From positions 5,866,499 to 5,930,498 of the forward strand of contig JAQFVV010000012.1 of NCBI GenBank assembly GCA_028023455.1: a stretch of 64,000 bases of DNA, read 5' to 3'. The notes beneath the pieces were generated by a model. The model was not told where the DNA came from, did no database searches, and saw only the letters and a list, made by a program, of their open reading frames with translations. The stretch comes from Epiperipatus broadwayi (lineage: Eukaryota; Onychophora; Udeonychophora; Euonychophora; Peripatidae). This document shows, piece by piece, positions 11,798 to 23,099 of this stretch. Both the position numbers and the translations under genes were made by a program. Numbering within the stretch: position 1 is the stretch's first letter; the number at the start of each line of letters is the position of its first letter.

Positions 11798-12290
11798 ATG
11801 GCAGAGAAGGTTTCAAGTCAAGTGCAAATAGAGGGGGAAATGCTAGTCAAGAAAACAGTAATATATTATAAACAACTGTTGGAAGAAGAGAATCTAGTTA
11901 ACAAAGAAGTCACCTAATGTGATTTGGACTATATTTCACCCAGAATACTATCACAAGGGAAAGAGGAAGTGAATATTGGTGAAGGCTTTGAAACATTTAA
12001 AATTGAAAACGTTATTCAGAAAACTAAACCTATTTGTAAGAACAAAACTATAAAATCTAAATTTGAAACTAATGAGAAAAGTAGTTCAAATTTAATGTTA
12101 ATAATCAAGAATTCAAGTATGAAGAGGCATTGCAATCAAAAGTGAACAACTATGCAAATGCAGTAAAAGATGTAGGGAATAGAACTATAGGATAAATAAT
12201 GTTGTGCAAGGGGCCTATGATAAAATATTGGATTTAATGGATGAGGAAGGTGAATTATCAACCATTTTACTGAAATTACTCAATGGATAA
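11798..12290 (+). pseudogene. Decayed protein-coding sequence, unrecognised family
   Basis: From ATG at 11,798 a frame reads MAEKVSSQVQIEGEMLVKK and continues in frame past one TAA (at about 11,915) through IGEGFETFKIENV to a TGA at 12,146. Coding then appears to continue after frameshifts as QSKVNNYANAVKDVGN and VVQGAYDKILDLMDEEGEL, ending ILLKLLNG at the TAA at 12,288-12,290. The late part looks like real protein, helical and acidic, with balanced codons unlike the surrounding A/T runs. I do not recognise the family. A retrocopied or disabled host gene is the most likely reading; no poly(A) or TSD was identified, so mechanism is open. An AAGAATAAAGG motif lies just downstream. Confidence 0.5.
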
Positions 12291-12978
12291 CTTTTTAAAA
12301 TGATTGAGAAATTTTAAGAATAAAGGCTAATAATTCTTTATCAAGAACATAACTATAGATGAATTCATTAGATGCTAGACACTTCAGCTAGAAGTATCTG
12401 AACTGATTTCTACAGTAGTTAACTTAGGACTGCAATAATATAAATATAGAATATCAACATATGTAATATTCAATCTTAGCATAAATAAAGTTTCCTTTAA
12501 AAAAAACAGTTTGTAAAAGACTATTGACTGTGAGGTTTATCACAGTTGTAGAATGATTTCCAGATCAATTATTATATGAATAAAGCAAAAAAAAATGTAT
12601 ATCTTAATTTATTTAATTAAATGGGAAGTGTGTGTTTTCGAAAGCAAATAATCCAAATTATACACATGTATTTTCTGTGAAAAATAGTAATTAATTTTCA
12701 TATACAACTTTATAAGAACTAATGCCATAATGAATTGTTGCTTGTGCATTCAATTATCATACAACTCCTCAAACAAATATATATATTTTTATACACTGAA
12801 TAAAAATGTAAGTTGATTTTTATTTTAAAATTTTTAACCTCTGCATTATTTTCTTACTTTTAAATATCTGTGTTGATATAAAACAGTCAAATCGAAAGTA
12901 AAACACTTGGATGTATTATTAAACGTTAAAAGTTAAGTCTGATCCATAAGAACATTTTATTTTTTTAATCATTAATGA

Positions 12979-13246
12979 TTTAATAAACTAATAATCAGCT
13001 TTTTTAAAGCTAATGCACATGCGCTTTGTGGATCTTAACAATAAATGAATACTTTCATTTTCCAACATAAGATAAAGTCTTTGTGAAAGAATAGAATGAA
13101 TCCATTTATTTTTTCAGCCCAAATGTTTAAGTATGGGCAAATCTTATGTACTGGAAATGAGAGCATGAAGATATTAAACAATATTGTTAAGATCCACAAA
13201 GGGCATGTGCATTAGCTTAAAAAAAGCTGATTATTAGTTTATTATA
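12979..13246. mobile_element. MITE-like element with ~65-bp terminal inverted repeats
   Basis: The left end reads TTTAATAAACTAATAATCAG followed by CTTTTTTAAAGCTAATGCACA and TTTGTGGATCTTAACAAT. The right end is its inverse, ATTGTTAAGATCCACAAA through TAGCTTAAAAAAAGCTGAT to TTAGTTTATTATAA. The unique interior is about 140 bp and codes for nothing. Superfamily unknown; a TA-flanked mariner-type MITE is possible. Confidence 0.75.
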
Positions 13247-13559
13247 ATTCAAAAACATCGCACTATATAAAATAAATATCTCATTAATGATTTAAGTAAT
13301 CTGACATCAGTAAAATAGATGATAAATTAATATATCAGGTCTTATAACTACTAACAATTTGATTTCAGTTCATATCTTCATACTGCCAAATACTTTCATG
13401 TTATTAGCTTATATAGCATAATAAAAGTAAAGGTCAGTATTTACATCCCAGTCCTTTTTACTGATATAGATTGCAGAACCTCACTGAAATTTGACATTTT
13501 ATAACTACTCTTTGTCTAAAGTCACCAATAATATATTGTTGTAGCTATTATTAATACAT

Positions 13560-14025
13560 ATATATATATATATTGTCTAACCACTTATTTTTAGTGAATA
13601 TTGCTTCTGCACCATATCTCAACAATCTTCATGGTTTTTTCTACTATATATTTTAATTATTTTTCGACCATTCTAAAAAAGATGTCATCAACTTTTTTTT
13701 AGAATATAATCTTTTCACTCTTTATATGTTCACCAATCTTGCATAGATTAGTCCATAAATAGTGATTTGACAACTAAACACTGATGAATTGCAGTTTGCT
13801 TATGCCATTTTCATTGCTCAAAGATCGTATATCCTCATAAATATTAAACAATTAGTTATTAGAAACATACCCACAATTTTATCACTTCTTTTTTTATTTT
13901 GATTAAAAGTATTACATTCTAAGAATAAATGATCAACTTTTTCTGTCCCCACATGCAAGAATCATATAATAAATTTAAATCTTTATGTTCACACTTTAGT
14001 TGGTTCGTTTGTCATTAGTCTAAGG
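13560..14025 (-). pseudogene. Fossil LINE C-terminus (zinc-knuckle region), 3' part
   Basis: On the minus strand from 14,025 downward a broken frame reads RLMTNEPTKV, then CGDRK, then (after a frameshift) VDHLFLECNTFNQNKKRSD and KIVGMFLITN. Many LINE proteins end with 'CxxCG..E...HLF..C..y', and CGDRK/VDHLFLEC fits this. The frame is interrupted at 14,026 by the hAT element, whose TSD lies in this LINE. Clade unresolved. The 13,560-13,840 part has no readable protein. Confidence 0.5.
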
Positions 14026-14221
14026 CAGTGTTTCCCAACCTGTGGTACGCGTACCACTGGTGGTACGCGAGTTGCTGATTGGTGGTACACGAAAAATAAT
14101 CAATAATGGCGGACATAAAAAAAAAAATTAAATCATAAAAATATAGAAACGTTTTTTCCTATAATTCATAAAAATTATTTTAATTAATAATATTATACAG
14201 TAAAGTTGTTAATATGTACAG

Positions 14222-14835
14222 TCGATAACGATCTTTAATGTTAATGATAAAATTGAAAGTATGATTAAGAAATTAGATTTTTGGAGACAGTAATATATAT
14301 AAGTATCGAAAACAATCAACTGGAAGTATTCGAAACTTTACATATTTTTTTGTTTGAAAATAAGGTTAGTCTGTCTCAAGATATACGAGAAAATATAATA
14401 GCACATTTAACAGGATTAAAATTGTCTTTCATGGAATATTTTCCAAAACCCGAAAACACAAATGATAATTGGATTTCAAACCCCTTCTATGCAGAAAATT
14501 TAGAAAAAGCTACATCATTATCAATAAAGGATAAAGAAAATTTAATAGAATTATCATGTGACAGAACTTTACAAGTAGAATTCAAATGACACAATTTAAT
14601 TAATTTTTGGTTAAACATTAAAGAATATGAACAACTTTCTGAGAAAGCTCTTAAATTATTATTATCGTTTACTAGTATGGAATTAGTAGGAAGAGCTTTT
14701 TCTTCATATATTTTTTTGAAAAATAGGTATCTAAGCAGATTGAACACAGCTGTAGACTTATAGGTATACCTTGCATCTTTTGAACCAAATTTCAAAAAAT
14801 TATGTTGTTCGAAACAAGCACAGAGATCTCATTAA
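14222..14835 (+). pseudogene. hAT transposase C-terminal fragment
   Basis: Begins in frame 2 with NVNDKIESMIKKLDFW, shifts frame near 14,288 to IENNQLEVFETLHIF and LTGLKLSFMEYFP, and continues through an in-frame TGA (14,587-14,589) to FWLNIKEYEQLSEKALKLLL and RYLSRLNTAVDL, a second in-frame TAG (14,761-14,763), then FEPNFKKLCCSKQAQRSH and TAA at 14,833. This is the hAT C-terminal dimerisation region, with an ending very like the ZBED5/FAM200-type hAT proteins ('KLC.SKQAQ.SH'). The BED finger and the catalytic N-terminal two-thirds are missing. Two stops and one frameshift make it dead. The minus-strand frame at 14,487-14,795 is a shadow. Confidence 0.85.
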
Positions 14836-15600
14836 ATTTATTTTATAAAAATATTTGATTATGATAAGAAAATATACTAATTGATTTTTTATAATTTTGT
14901 GTTTTTATTAAAACCATTTATTAGTAAACGAAATATGACAAAATAATAGATAAATAATGAGTCGGATCAAGGCAAATCAATCTAAATTATTTAATTTGAA
15001 AAAATGTATCAGAAAAGGATCATACCCAGAAATTAGACTCTCATTAATTCTTGATCACCTATTGTGGATTATTAGATGTAAGCTAGTATTTAATCATCAA
15101 AATTTTAATCCTATTAACTTCATGCTGAACAATATAAAGAAAACAAGAACAAGAGATAGCCTGATAACCCCTGAGGTTATTTTTACCATGACTTGGGACA
15201 TGCTGGATTTATCCTCTCCATGGCCCAACCAATAGCAAGATGCTCTGAAAAAGAGAAAACAGACTCAAATTCGGGAAAACCAAATGAAGGAATGAGAAAA
15301 CACTTTGAACAAAATATGTACCAAATAACCTTTAATGTAATAATGTAATCCTAAATAAATTATTTTGGAAAAAATATGAAACTTTGAACAAACACATACA
15401 TATAAATATGTTACAGTGAGTTTATAATTTCAGTGAGTTTAGAATCTGGCTTGACATTTAGGTGTGTTTCAATGTAATTTGTCTCATTATGAGCTGTGAA
15501 TACATACATGGTCACCCTGTAATATTTATAATGCAAATAACATACTCGCAATAACAAATTTCATGAAATACAATCATTTTTACAAAGTGGTACAATTTAG
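14836..15600. other. Interior of the hAT element, 3' part
   Basis: No recognised transposase here. A 92-residue frame (14,957-15,235) reads MSRIKANQSKLF to LDLSSPWPNQ and resembles nothing I know. It could be non-hAT DNA picked up or inserted within the element, or a chance frame. Confidence 0.35.
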
Positions 15601-15659
15601 CGTGATGTACTACCAAGTGGTACGCGAGCCAAAAAAGGTTGGGAAACACTGGTCTAAGG

Positions 15660-17100
15660 ATCTGATTCGTTCTACTAAAAAGAACAAAAAAAACCCATTT
15701 ATTTTCAAGAATTTAATTTATTCTGATTTTGTGAAGGACTGCAAAAAGATTCTAAAATCACATATAGAAATATTATTTCCGATGAATTAAAAATTACACT
15801 TCTTTGTAAACATATAATCAGAGATTTGACTACTTAAATGTCAGGAAAATGCTATATTTTATCTTCAGTAAAAAAAAAAAAAAGTATTTTTTGAAGAATA
15901 AAAAATTCCAGGTTAAATACTAAGACAAAACTAGCAACTTTCAAATATTTATTTGCTTTAACTAGTCCTAAATCACAATCTTATTTATTTATCCTTTTAA
16001 TCTAATTTCACATAATTCACATTGTCATCTTTTTTTATTTTCAGAATTTATTTGATTCTAAGGACATTTTATTCCTTAGTTTAAATAAATTGTTGGTAAA
16101 ATGACATTCCTAAAATACATACATTACTTTCATAATGTACACGAATTAATATTTTAAATATATATATATATTGTTTTATTTGGATCATTCTTATTTTCAC
16201 TGTTTTATGCAGAGTTAAAGATTTGGTCTTTGTTTCATAAGTGGCTATATAGCCATTTACATATCTGATGGAATAGTCTCCTTATTTCTTAGTCTTATTT
16301 GTTCCATTTTATTATGAAAAAATATTTGGAGATCTTCTATTATTATTTTCATATGTAAGTGTATATCTCATGTACTATATGGAATAAAGTATATGGCAGT
16401 GTAAATGTTTGGGAAAAAATACCTAGCAAAAACATTCACAAGAATTTGATGGAAGTATTCAGGTTTTTGTGTATTGTTTGTATTAAAGAACATAGATAAT
16501 CAAGTCCCAAAAAGTATACAATAGGTGAGATTGAATTTCATCTTCCTTGTGACAAAGTAAGCTTATTACATCTATGTCATTAATATCTTCTATACTTTAT
16601 GAAATTTAAAATAAATAGGCAATGTCCACATATTTATTTTAAGCAGAAACTCTTCATTTTCCATAATCTAAACTTTCTATGCAATTGTCCGTTGCTAATA
16701 TTAAACACTGATGTAATAGATTCAATGGACAAATTTGGGTTGGGTAATTTATGAAGTATACAGTATATAAACTTTCCCTGGGGAAGTAAAATATGCGTGT
16801 ACATTAATTAAGCTATTTATCCCAAAGGAGAGAATTTGTTTATTCTTTAACAAAATTTTTCTTTTAATTCAGAAGTAAGTTGTTTTATATAAAGCAAAAA
16901 CTGAATTATAGTGTTTATAAATATTTAATATCATTAAAATGTGCATTTGTTAATTGAATTTTAAATGAGTTGTATATATGAATAAATTATTTTTAGAAAG
17001 TGATAATTTTAAAATTATATTTATGTTTTGTTTTGTTTTCCAAAAAAAGCACCGATATTTTTATAAGCAGTTTTAAAAAGCACTATGACTACTTTCATTT
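15660..17100. other. AT-rich sequence; possible upstream remains of the LINE fossil
   Basis: The first part (to about 15,800) continues the minus-strand LINE fossil beyond the hAT insertion, but no motif can be read with confidence. The rest is A/T-rich with an (AT)n run near 16,160 and no coding signal. Confidence 0.4.
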
Positions 17101-17239
17101 GCTGCTACTTCCAGCTCTGTCGTGACCATAAAGTACTTAGAAAAGAAAAAGTTAGCTAAAATAGATAATTATAGAGAGAGAATGAAACTAAATAGTAAAT
17201 TATTGGATGATATTAATAAAAGTGGAAGAGATGGAAGTA

Positions 17240-18630
17240 AAAAAATTTGAAATTATATTAAAAGGAGGAATTTAGGGGTAGAGAGAGATAGTATTACTCG
17301 ATGAGGAGGGAATAGAGTGTAGCTCTAGAGAAGAATTAGAGAGAATATTGAATAGTTTTGTAATGGATATAGAAAAGATGTTAGATGTGAAGGACAGAGG
17401 AATAGAAAATATGAAAGCATATAGTAATGGAAATATTAAGTTTACAGAAAATGAACTGAATGAGGCAGGGAAGAAATTGAGAAGTGGTAAGGCAAGAGGA
17501 TTAGATGGATGGACAGCAGAGATGGTAATGAATTTGGGGCATAGGGCAAAAGTAAAGTTACTATCATGTTTTAATAAGATGGCACAAAAGAGAGTTTTTC
17601 CAGGTAGTTGGAGTAATACAAGAGTAAGATTATTATTTAAAGGAAAGGGTAAGGATCATAGAAAGTTAAATAATTATAGATCAATAGCAGTAACATCAGT
17701 TTTATATAAAGTTTTTTTATATATGGTGGCTGGAAGAGTTGTAAAATGGATGGAAGAAAATAATGTAGTGGGGCAAATGCAAGGAGGTTTTAGGTCAGAT
17801 AGACATATAGGAGATAGTTTATTTGTAGTTACATAACTTATAGATATGAGTAGAAATTCAGGTAGATAGTTATATATGAGTTTTATAGATATAGAGAAGG
17901 CATATGATAGAGTGAATAGAAATAGATTATGGATAAGTTTAGCAAATCTGGGAATGGATGAAGCTTTAGTGGGTGTTATTAAGAAATTATATGAAAATAA
18001 TTACTATACATATCAATTAGGGGATATAGAATCAATTAAAGTTAAAAATGGGGTGGGACTGAGACAAGGATGCCCTATGTCCCCTATTTTTTTTTTGTGT
18101 TGTATTTTAATGAAATGGAGAGAGCAATAGAAAGTCTAGGAAGAGGGATAGAGATACCGTTAACAGGTGGCAAAAAAGTATATACATTGTCGGGTCTTTT
18201 TTTGTGGATGATGTCGTTTTGTGTGCAGAAAGAAGAGAAGATATGGAAGTTATGGCTGAGGACATGCGCAAGGGTGGGTAAAGATATGGGGATTAAATTT
18301 AGTGAAGAAAAATCAAATATAATGATGGTGAATACTGGGGAAAGAGAAGACAAAGATTTCTTATTGGGGGATATAAAGTGTGGTGACTAGATATAGTTAT
18401 TTGGGAATCATCTTGAGTAATAAGAAAAATTGCTTGGATGAATGGGAGAAAAAATTGATAAATGGTGCAAAGAAAAGAAAGGGATTGATAAAGAAATTAA
18501 CAGGGTTTTTATATAATAAATATGATGTAGCTCAAATTGTATGGAAGGGAGTAGCACTAGCAGGGTTAACATACAGCAATGATGCATTATGTGTTAGTAA
18601 AGGGGCAATTAAGGGGCATTAAATTGCTTA
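17240..18630 (+). pseudogene. LINE reverse transcriptase domain, multiply frameshifted
   Basis: Pieces in order: LRSGKARGLDGWTAEMV, SNTRVRLLFKGKGKDHRKLN and NYRSIAVTSVLYKVF (fingers), QGGFRSDRHIGDSL, FIDIEKAYDRV (catalytic Asp), GLRQGCPMSPIFF, FVDDVVLCAE (YxDD-equivalent catalytic box, near 18,195-18,225), then YLGIILSNK and a thumb. All canonical RT blocks can be found, but they lie in different frames: a stop at about 17,834, and frame changes near 17,870, 18,090, 18,200 and 18,380. The domain was active in an ancestor and is now a pseudogene. Opposite-strand frames here are shadows. Confidence 0.85.
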
Positions 18631-18675
18631 GAAAAAGTACAAAGGGAAGTAAGAAGACATGGATTAGATGCTGAG

Positions 18676-19442
18676 GTGTGGACAGCAAAAGAGGCAATGC
18701 AAGGAGAAATGGGATGGTCAAGTTTTTATATGAGGGATGCAAAAAGCAAATTGAAAATGTTTGGTAGATTGCAGTTTATGGATAATAAAAGAATAGCCAA
18801 AATAGTATTTAATTGGGTTACAAGTAAAGGGCAAGCAACAAGATGGGTGAGAAAGGTAATGCAGTATGCAGAAGATTTGGATAAAGAAGTTATGTCAGTA
18901 TACTTGTACAAAAGATGGGATGCTTGTGTTAGGAGGATTGTTGAGTGTTATAGTGGGAAGGAGTGGAATAGAAGAATAGATGCATTAATAAAGAATAGAG
19001 AGTTGGAGAGATGGAAAACTAGTATGGAGAGTAAAACGAGTTTAAATATATAATAGCAGTAAACGGAACATTGGGTGTGAGTTAATTTATGATAATAGTA
19101 AGGAAAGTAGTTTATTGTTTAAGGTTCAAATGGGATCTTTAGCAACAAGGGAATATACACATAAATGGGAAAAATATGGGTGATTTAATCTGCAAGTTAT
19201 GTAAGAAAGGCATAGAAAATATTAGGCATCTGTTACTTCAATGTAAATGTTTGGAAGTAGAAAGGGTACAAATAATGAAATTATGGAAGATTAAATATGA
19301 ACAAAGTGATTATACAGAAAGTGAGTTATTTGTTTTTATGCTAGGTTTGGGAAAAAATAAGGGGGATTTAGATATGAAGGTCATGGAGTTGACAAAGATT
19401 ATGTTGTGGAAATGGGATGGAGCAGATTATGGGAAAACTTAG
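18676..19442 (+). pseudogene. LINE C-terminal domain with zinc knuckle
   Basis: The 125-residue frame at 18,676-19,053 (GEMGWSSFYMRDAKSKLKMF to ELERWKTSMESK) is followed, after stops, by 19,176-19,442 with CKLCKKGIENIRHLLLQCKC. That C-x2-C-x(n)-H-x(4)-C spacing is the LINE C-terminal zinc knuckle thought to bind nucleic acid. A stop and frame change near 19,050-19,175 separate the parts. Confidence 0.75.
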
Positions 19443-19623
19443 GGTGGACAATGGAAAAGGAAAGTAAAGTGGCTAACAGTTTTCTCTGGGCATAGCTGCT
19501 GAGAGATTCCTGACTCTGTTTAAGGAGAAGTCACAGTACATCACATCACTTCACATCACTTCTGACCATGAATTTATTCCCAATATATATATATATGTTA
19601 AAACGAAGATTTTCACGGGTTAA

Positions 19624-19707
19624 ATATATAAAATACAAATTTTGTGGGTTCATCCATGTTAAAAACACGGATGAACCCGCAAAATATGTATTTTATATAT
19701 ATATATC
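19624..19707. repeat. Palindromic hairpin
   Basis: The left arm ATATATAAAATACAAATTTT plus GTGGGTTCATCC pairs with GGATGAACCCGC plus AAAATATGTATTTTATATAT, with a loop of roughly 10 bases. The GC core GGGTTCATCC is unusual for the region. MITE-like or a structural scar. Confidence 0.75.
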
Positions 19708-19719
19708 AAAATTAGAAAG

Positions 19720-22400
19720 TGTTTTATAATTTCCAATTAAACAAAAATATACATGTACATTAAGTTATCTGTCCCAAGAAAGAGAAATTAAAAAGTGTAC
19801 CTAGACAGTATTAGTTATTGTAGCCTATATATATTATTGTCAGTGATTTTTTTTCATGACTCTTAATTTGCTTATCTTCAAAAACTTTAATGTGTTTCTG
19901 AAGATGCATGCTCAGGAAATCTAGATATTCTTTTTTAATAACCTTAATGATTCAAATTAAAGGCAGACTAGCATATCACAACTTGGTCTTCTTTAGCTAT
20001 CAGAAAAAAATTATTTCTTTGAGCATCAATAGGAGGCCATGACAAGTTAATTTTCCAATAAACACATATTTTTAATTTATAAAGTTCCAATTGTGCATAC
20101 AGGCTATAATATATGAAAAAATACTAAGAAGAAAATGAACAAAATTATGACAATAAATATTTTTTTCTTAGGCTCCAGAGATTTTAGTCATCTTTGTATT
20201 CTTAAATATGTACCTTGGTCGATACAAACTTCACCACCATAATCATTTCATTACCTAAAATCTCAGTTCTATATCATTTTTATTTTGCATAATTTATTAC
20301 TTTATATTTGATTTTAAATGTTTTTTCTGGCTATAATTTTAATCAACTTTTTCCAATACTCTGTGCAGTTCTTAACATAAGAAAAGAATGATGGACTCAG
20401 CAGCTAAAGAATCTTAAATCAAAACTTAATTTATCACTTAATGCCAAATATATGACCTTCTGAGCAACTAATTTTTTGTGATCTCTAAATGAAGTTCTGG
20501 GTTATATTCTGTTTCTGATTATGCACATATTTGTAGTTATTTAGTGAAGTGAAAGAGAGAGAGACTTAAGAGTTTAAAGTTACCATATCGATGCTCAATC
20601 TCAAGTATTACATGACTTTCCTCATAAGTAATTGTTTGATTATTATTCTTCCTACTAAGAAATATCTCATTGATACTTTTAAGTTTAATTTTGATCCTTT
20701 ATATGGGTCCCATGCTACAAATAACCAGAGAATGTGTTAAATTTTATTTCACTACTGTACTTATTTTGTATCACTAAGGCCATATTTTTCAGAAAGCACA
20801 AGCACTGCATTGTTGGTGTAGCAATAGATTGTCAAATTCTGAGTGTAAAATACTCAAATTGCAACCAATTTTATTATTTCCAGCAATTGGGCTTTTTATG
20901 AAATTTTGAGCAACAAAGTTATTTCAGTGCTTTAACACCAGTTAATCTCAAATTATTGCCATGCAAATACTAATCCATCTTGTGTTTTTATTAGTCTTCA
21001 CATTTTGAGAAAAAAAATGGAGGTCCATTGATCCCTTTATTTGACAGTAAAAGTGTCGAGTCTATAAATAAATAAGATTGGTTTATCATATTCATATAAA
21101 CTCTTGAATTTCTTTCTAAAAGTATGGTTAAGTCATAGATACATTCTGATATTTTTAACTTTAATTGCCTAATTTATATTGTACCCCCCCCAACATATTA
21201 TAAGTGAAAAAATCTTGAAGTGAATTAATTTTTAAATAAACATACCGATTGCTTATTAATAAATGATAACTGTGGTCAAATCTTTAAAGTTGTCACATGT
21301 TAATAAAAAATTGTAATTATATTTATAAAGTAAAATTTTATAATCTTGCTATTTTTATGCCATCTAGTGCAGGCTTTAATGCTTAATAAAATCCAAATGC
21401 ACTGTTCAAAGAAATCCAGAAAGATCCTCATTGCTGATGATGACTCAGAGAATATTTGAATAGGATGCTACTGAATCTATTAATTACTAAAGCTTAGACT
21501 AGATAGCATAAAAATAGTGAAAAGAAAATAATTTATTAATAAATAGCAATGTGTAAGCAAAGATCATGTGAATGGTCATGTAATGTCTTAATGGTTTATA
21601 TTTATAATTGTGAATATGTTTAATGACAGTAACATCATTTTTACATAATATGTATGTATCTCTTAAAAGATTTATTATTTTACCTTTACCCTCTCTTTTG
21701 TCTCATGTAAACTTTTGAAATCTTTCCCCCACCTCTACAAACGAATGAATTTAATTTGCTAAGCAAGATTATTAATACATTATTTAAATTTATTATGTGA
21801 ATTTAAAATATTTCAGAATTGATTTGTATTTATAACTACAATTTTGACATTTGAAGTCAAGTGACAACTATTTAGAAATTTTATCTGTTTTTTACTATTA
21901 CAATTTTTTATGTGCATTAAAAAAAAAATATTCCATTAAAAAAAATTACAAATAAAAAAAATTAATTGAAATATTTTCTAATATTTTTTGTTAATAAAAG
22001 CTTTTGTTAATTAGCGTAATTACAATGTGCATTAACATTATCAAGTTAAAAAAATAACACCGAAGGGATATCTTAAAAATGCTTGCTGCCTTTAATTAAT
22101 AATATTTTTAATTTCTTAATATAATAATTGTATATGATAAAATATGTGATTTTTTCTTAATCATGTACTTTTTTTTATTAACTACAGTATTTATTTGTAC
22201 AGTGAGGTATAATAATTTGATTAAAGACTGATAATGATCAACAATGAAAAGATAAGACACTAGTAATGTTCAACTGTTTTCTATTACTAGATCACATGGG
22301 GTTTATTTTTCAGAAGATTATTCAGGGTTATACACTTTGCTTTTTCAATATTATTCTTTTTTATATATATAATAACTTTTATTATATGTTCAATAAATTT
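19720..22400. other. AT-rich sequence, mostly featureless
   Basis: Apart from an inverted pair at 21,347-21,525, a C9 run at about 21,185, and A/T runs, I see nothing coding. Probably old repeats. Confidence 0.5.
21347..21525. repeat. Degenerate inverted repeat
   Basis: CTATTTTTATGCCATCTAGT on the left matches the complement of ACTAGATAGCATAAAAATAG on the right, with TAAAGC/GCTTTA continuing inward. Interior about 100 bp. Likely a decayed foldback element. Confidence 0.6.
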
Positions 22401-22404
22401 TCTC

Positions 22405-23095
22405 AAAAAAAAAAAAATAAAGATTGATAATCGTGAATTAGAAATTAACAAATATTTTGATCAAACTCTTGATATAGTTGAAAATGTAATCAACAAAATT
22501 AATCATAGAATTAAAATTGTATAGAGTGTTGTTGTTTTTTAATATGTCATAGCATCGGCTGGGACGCGAACCCACAACCAAATGCAAACAACTACTTGCT
22601 TGCAAGGAGGCTGCGATGACTTCTCGGCTAACAACGCTTGATGAGGGTTTTTGATAGAAAAAGTATTAAAAGGAAACATATCTACGTTTGAAAAAAAATG
22701 TTTTAAAAGTTGTGTTTTATGAATTCTTATTTATGGATTTAAAACATAAGCCCTTAATAGAAGAACAAACTAATTAATGAAATATAGCAAAATGTATGTT
22801 AGGAATAATAAGAAAAGAGCAAAAATGAAATATATGGATAAGAGAGCAATATGTATCACTGATATCATTGAAAATATTAAGAAATTAAAATAGAGCTGGG
22901 CTGGGTATCATAATATATGGCAAATTGACCTATAAAGTGGATCTCAAAAGATGTAGAAAGTGACTACATGTAAAATGGAGGATGCAATAAGGAAGTTTGT
23001 TGATATCTTGTGGAGAAAATATGTTAGAGATCAGAGAAACTAAATTAAACTTAAGTACATTTTTATTTCGCATCAGTTCAATACTGGTTGAAAAT
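22405..23095 (+). mobile_element. Heavily decayed RTE 3' fragment with nested SINE
   Basis: Plus-strand remnant of the RTE 3' part. Landmarks shared with the better copies are ATTAATCATAGAATTAAA, GGAAACATAT, TTCTTATTTATGGATTTA, CTTAATAGAAGA, the tract AGAGCTGGGCTGG and an end in GGTTGAAAATGATAAG. A SINE interrupts it at about 22,531-22,645. Frames are closed throughout, so it is far older than the 33-kb and 43-kb copies. Confidence 0.75.
22531..22645 (-). mobile_element. tRNA-headed SINE (copy 2), nested in RTE relic
   Basis: On the minus strand: A-box-like TTAGCCGAGAA, B-box GGGTTCGCGTCCC (complement of 22,561-22,573), then AGCCGATGCTATGACATAT and A-rich tail, matching the SINE at 2.5 kb. 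The head is longer than a standard tRNA between the boxes, as in a class with a long variable arm. Flanks GAGTGTTGTT and GAGGGTTTTT look like an imperfect 10-bp target duplication, and the RTE sequence resumes directly after it. Confidence 0.7.
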
Positions 23096-23099
23096 GATA

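Larger units (their letters stand above)
14026..15651 (+). mobile_element. hAT transposon, internally deleted, perfect 8-bp TSD
   Basis: The ends are CAGTGTTTCCCAACC at 14,026-14,040 and its exact complement GGTTGGGAAACACTG at 15,637-15,651, followed internally by GTGGTACGCG motifs in both subterminal regions. The flanking 8-bp repeat GTCTAAGG is exact at 14,018-14,025 and 15,652-15,659. CAGTG-type ends with 8-bp TSDs define the hAT superfamily. The element keeps only the C-terminal part of the transposase (14,222-14,835), so it is non-autonomous. The exact TSD and TIRs show it is younger than the LINE it interrupted. Confidence 0.93.
17130..19560 (+). mobile_element. Non-LTR retrotransposon (LINE), 5'-truncated, clade unresolved
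   Basis: Coding remnants run in one direction from about 17,130 to 19,440 and contain RT, thumb, and a C-terminal zinc knuckle. The endonuclease expected 5' of RT is absent, consistent with 5' truncation. The coding strand is strikingly purine-rich and C-poor, unlike the RTE copies, but like the PLE at 61.5 kb. The 3' region carries TCACATCACTTCACATCACT short repeats at about 19,540-19,561. The C-terminal C-x2-C...H...C arrangement occurs in Jockey, R1, I and related clades; I cannot choose between them. Confidence 0.8.
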
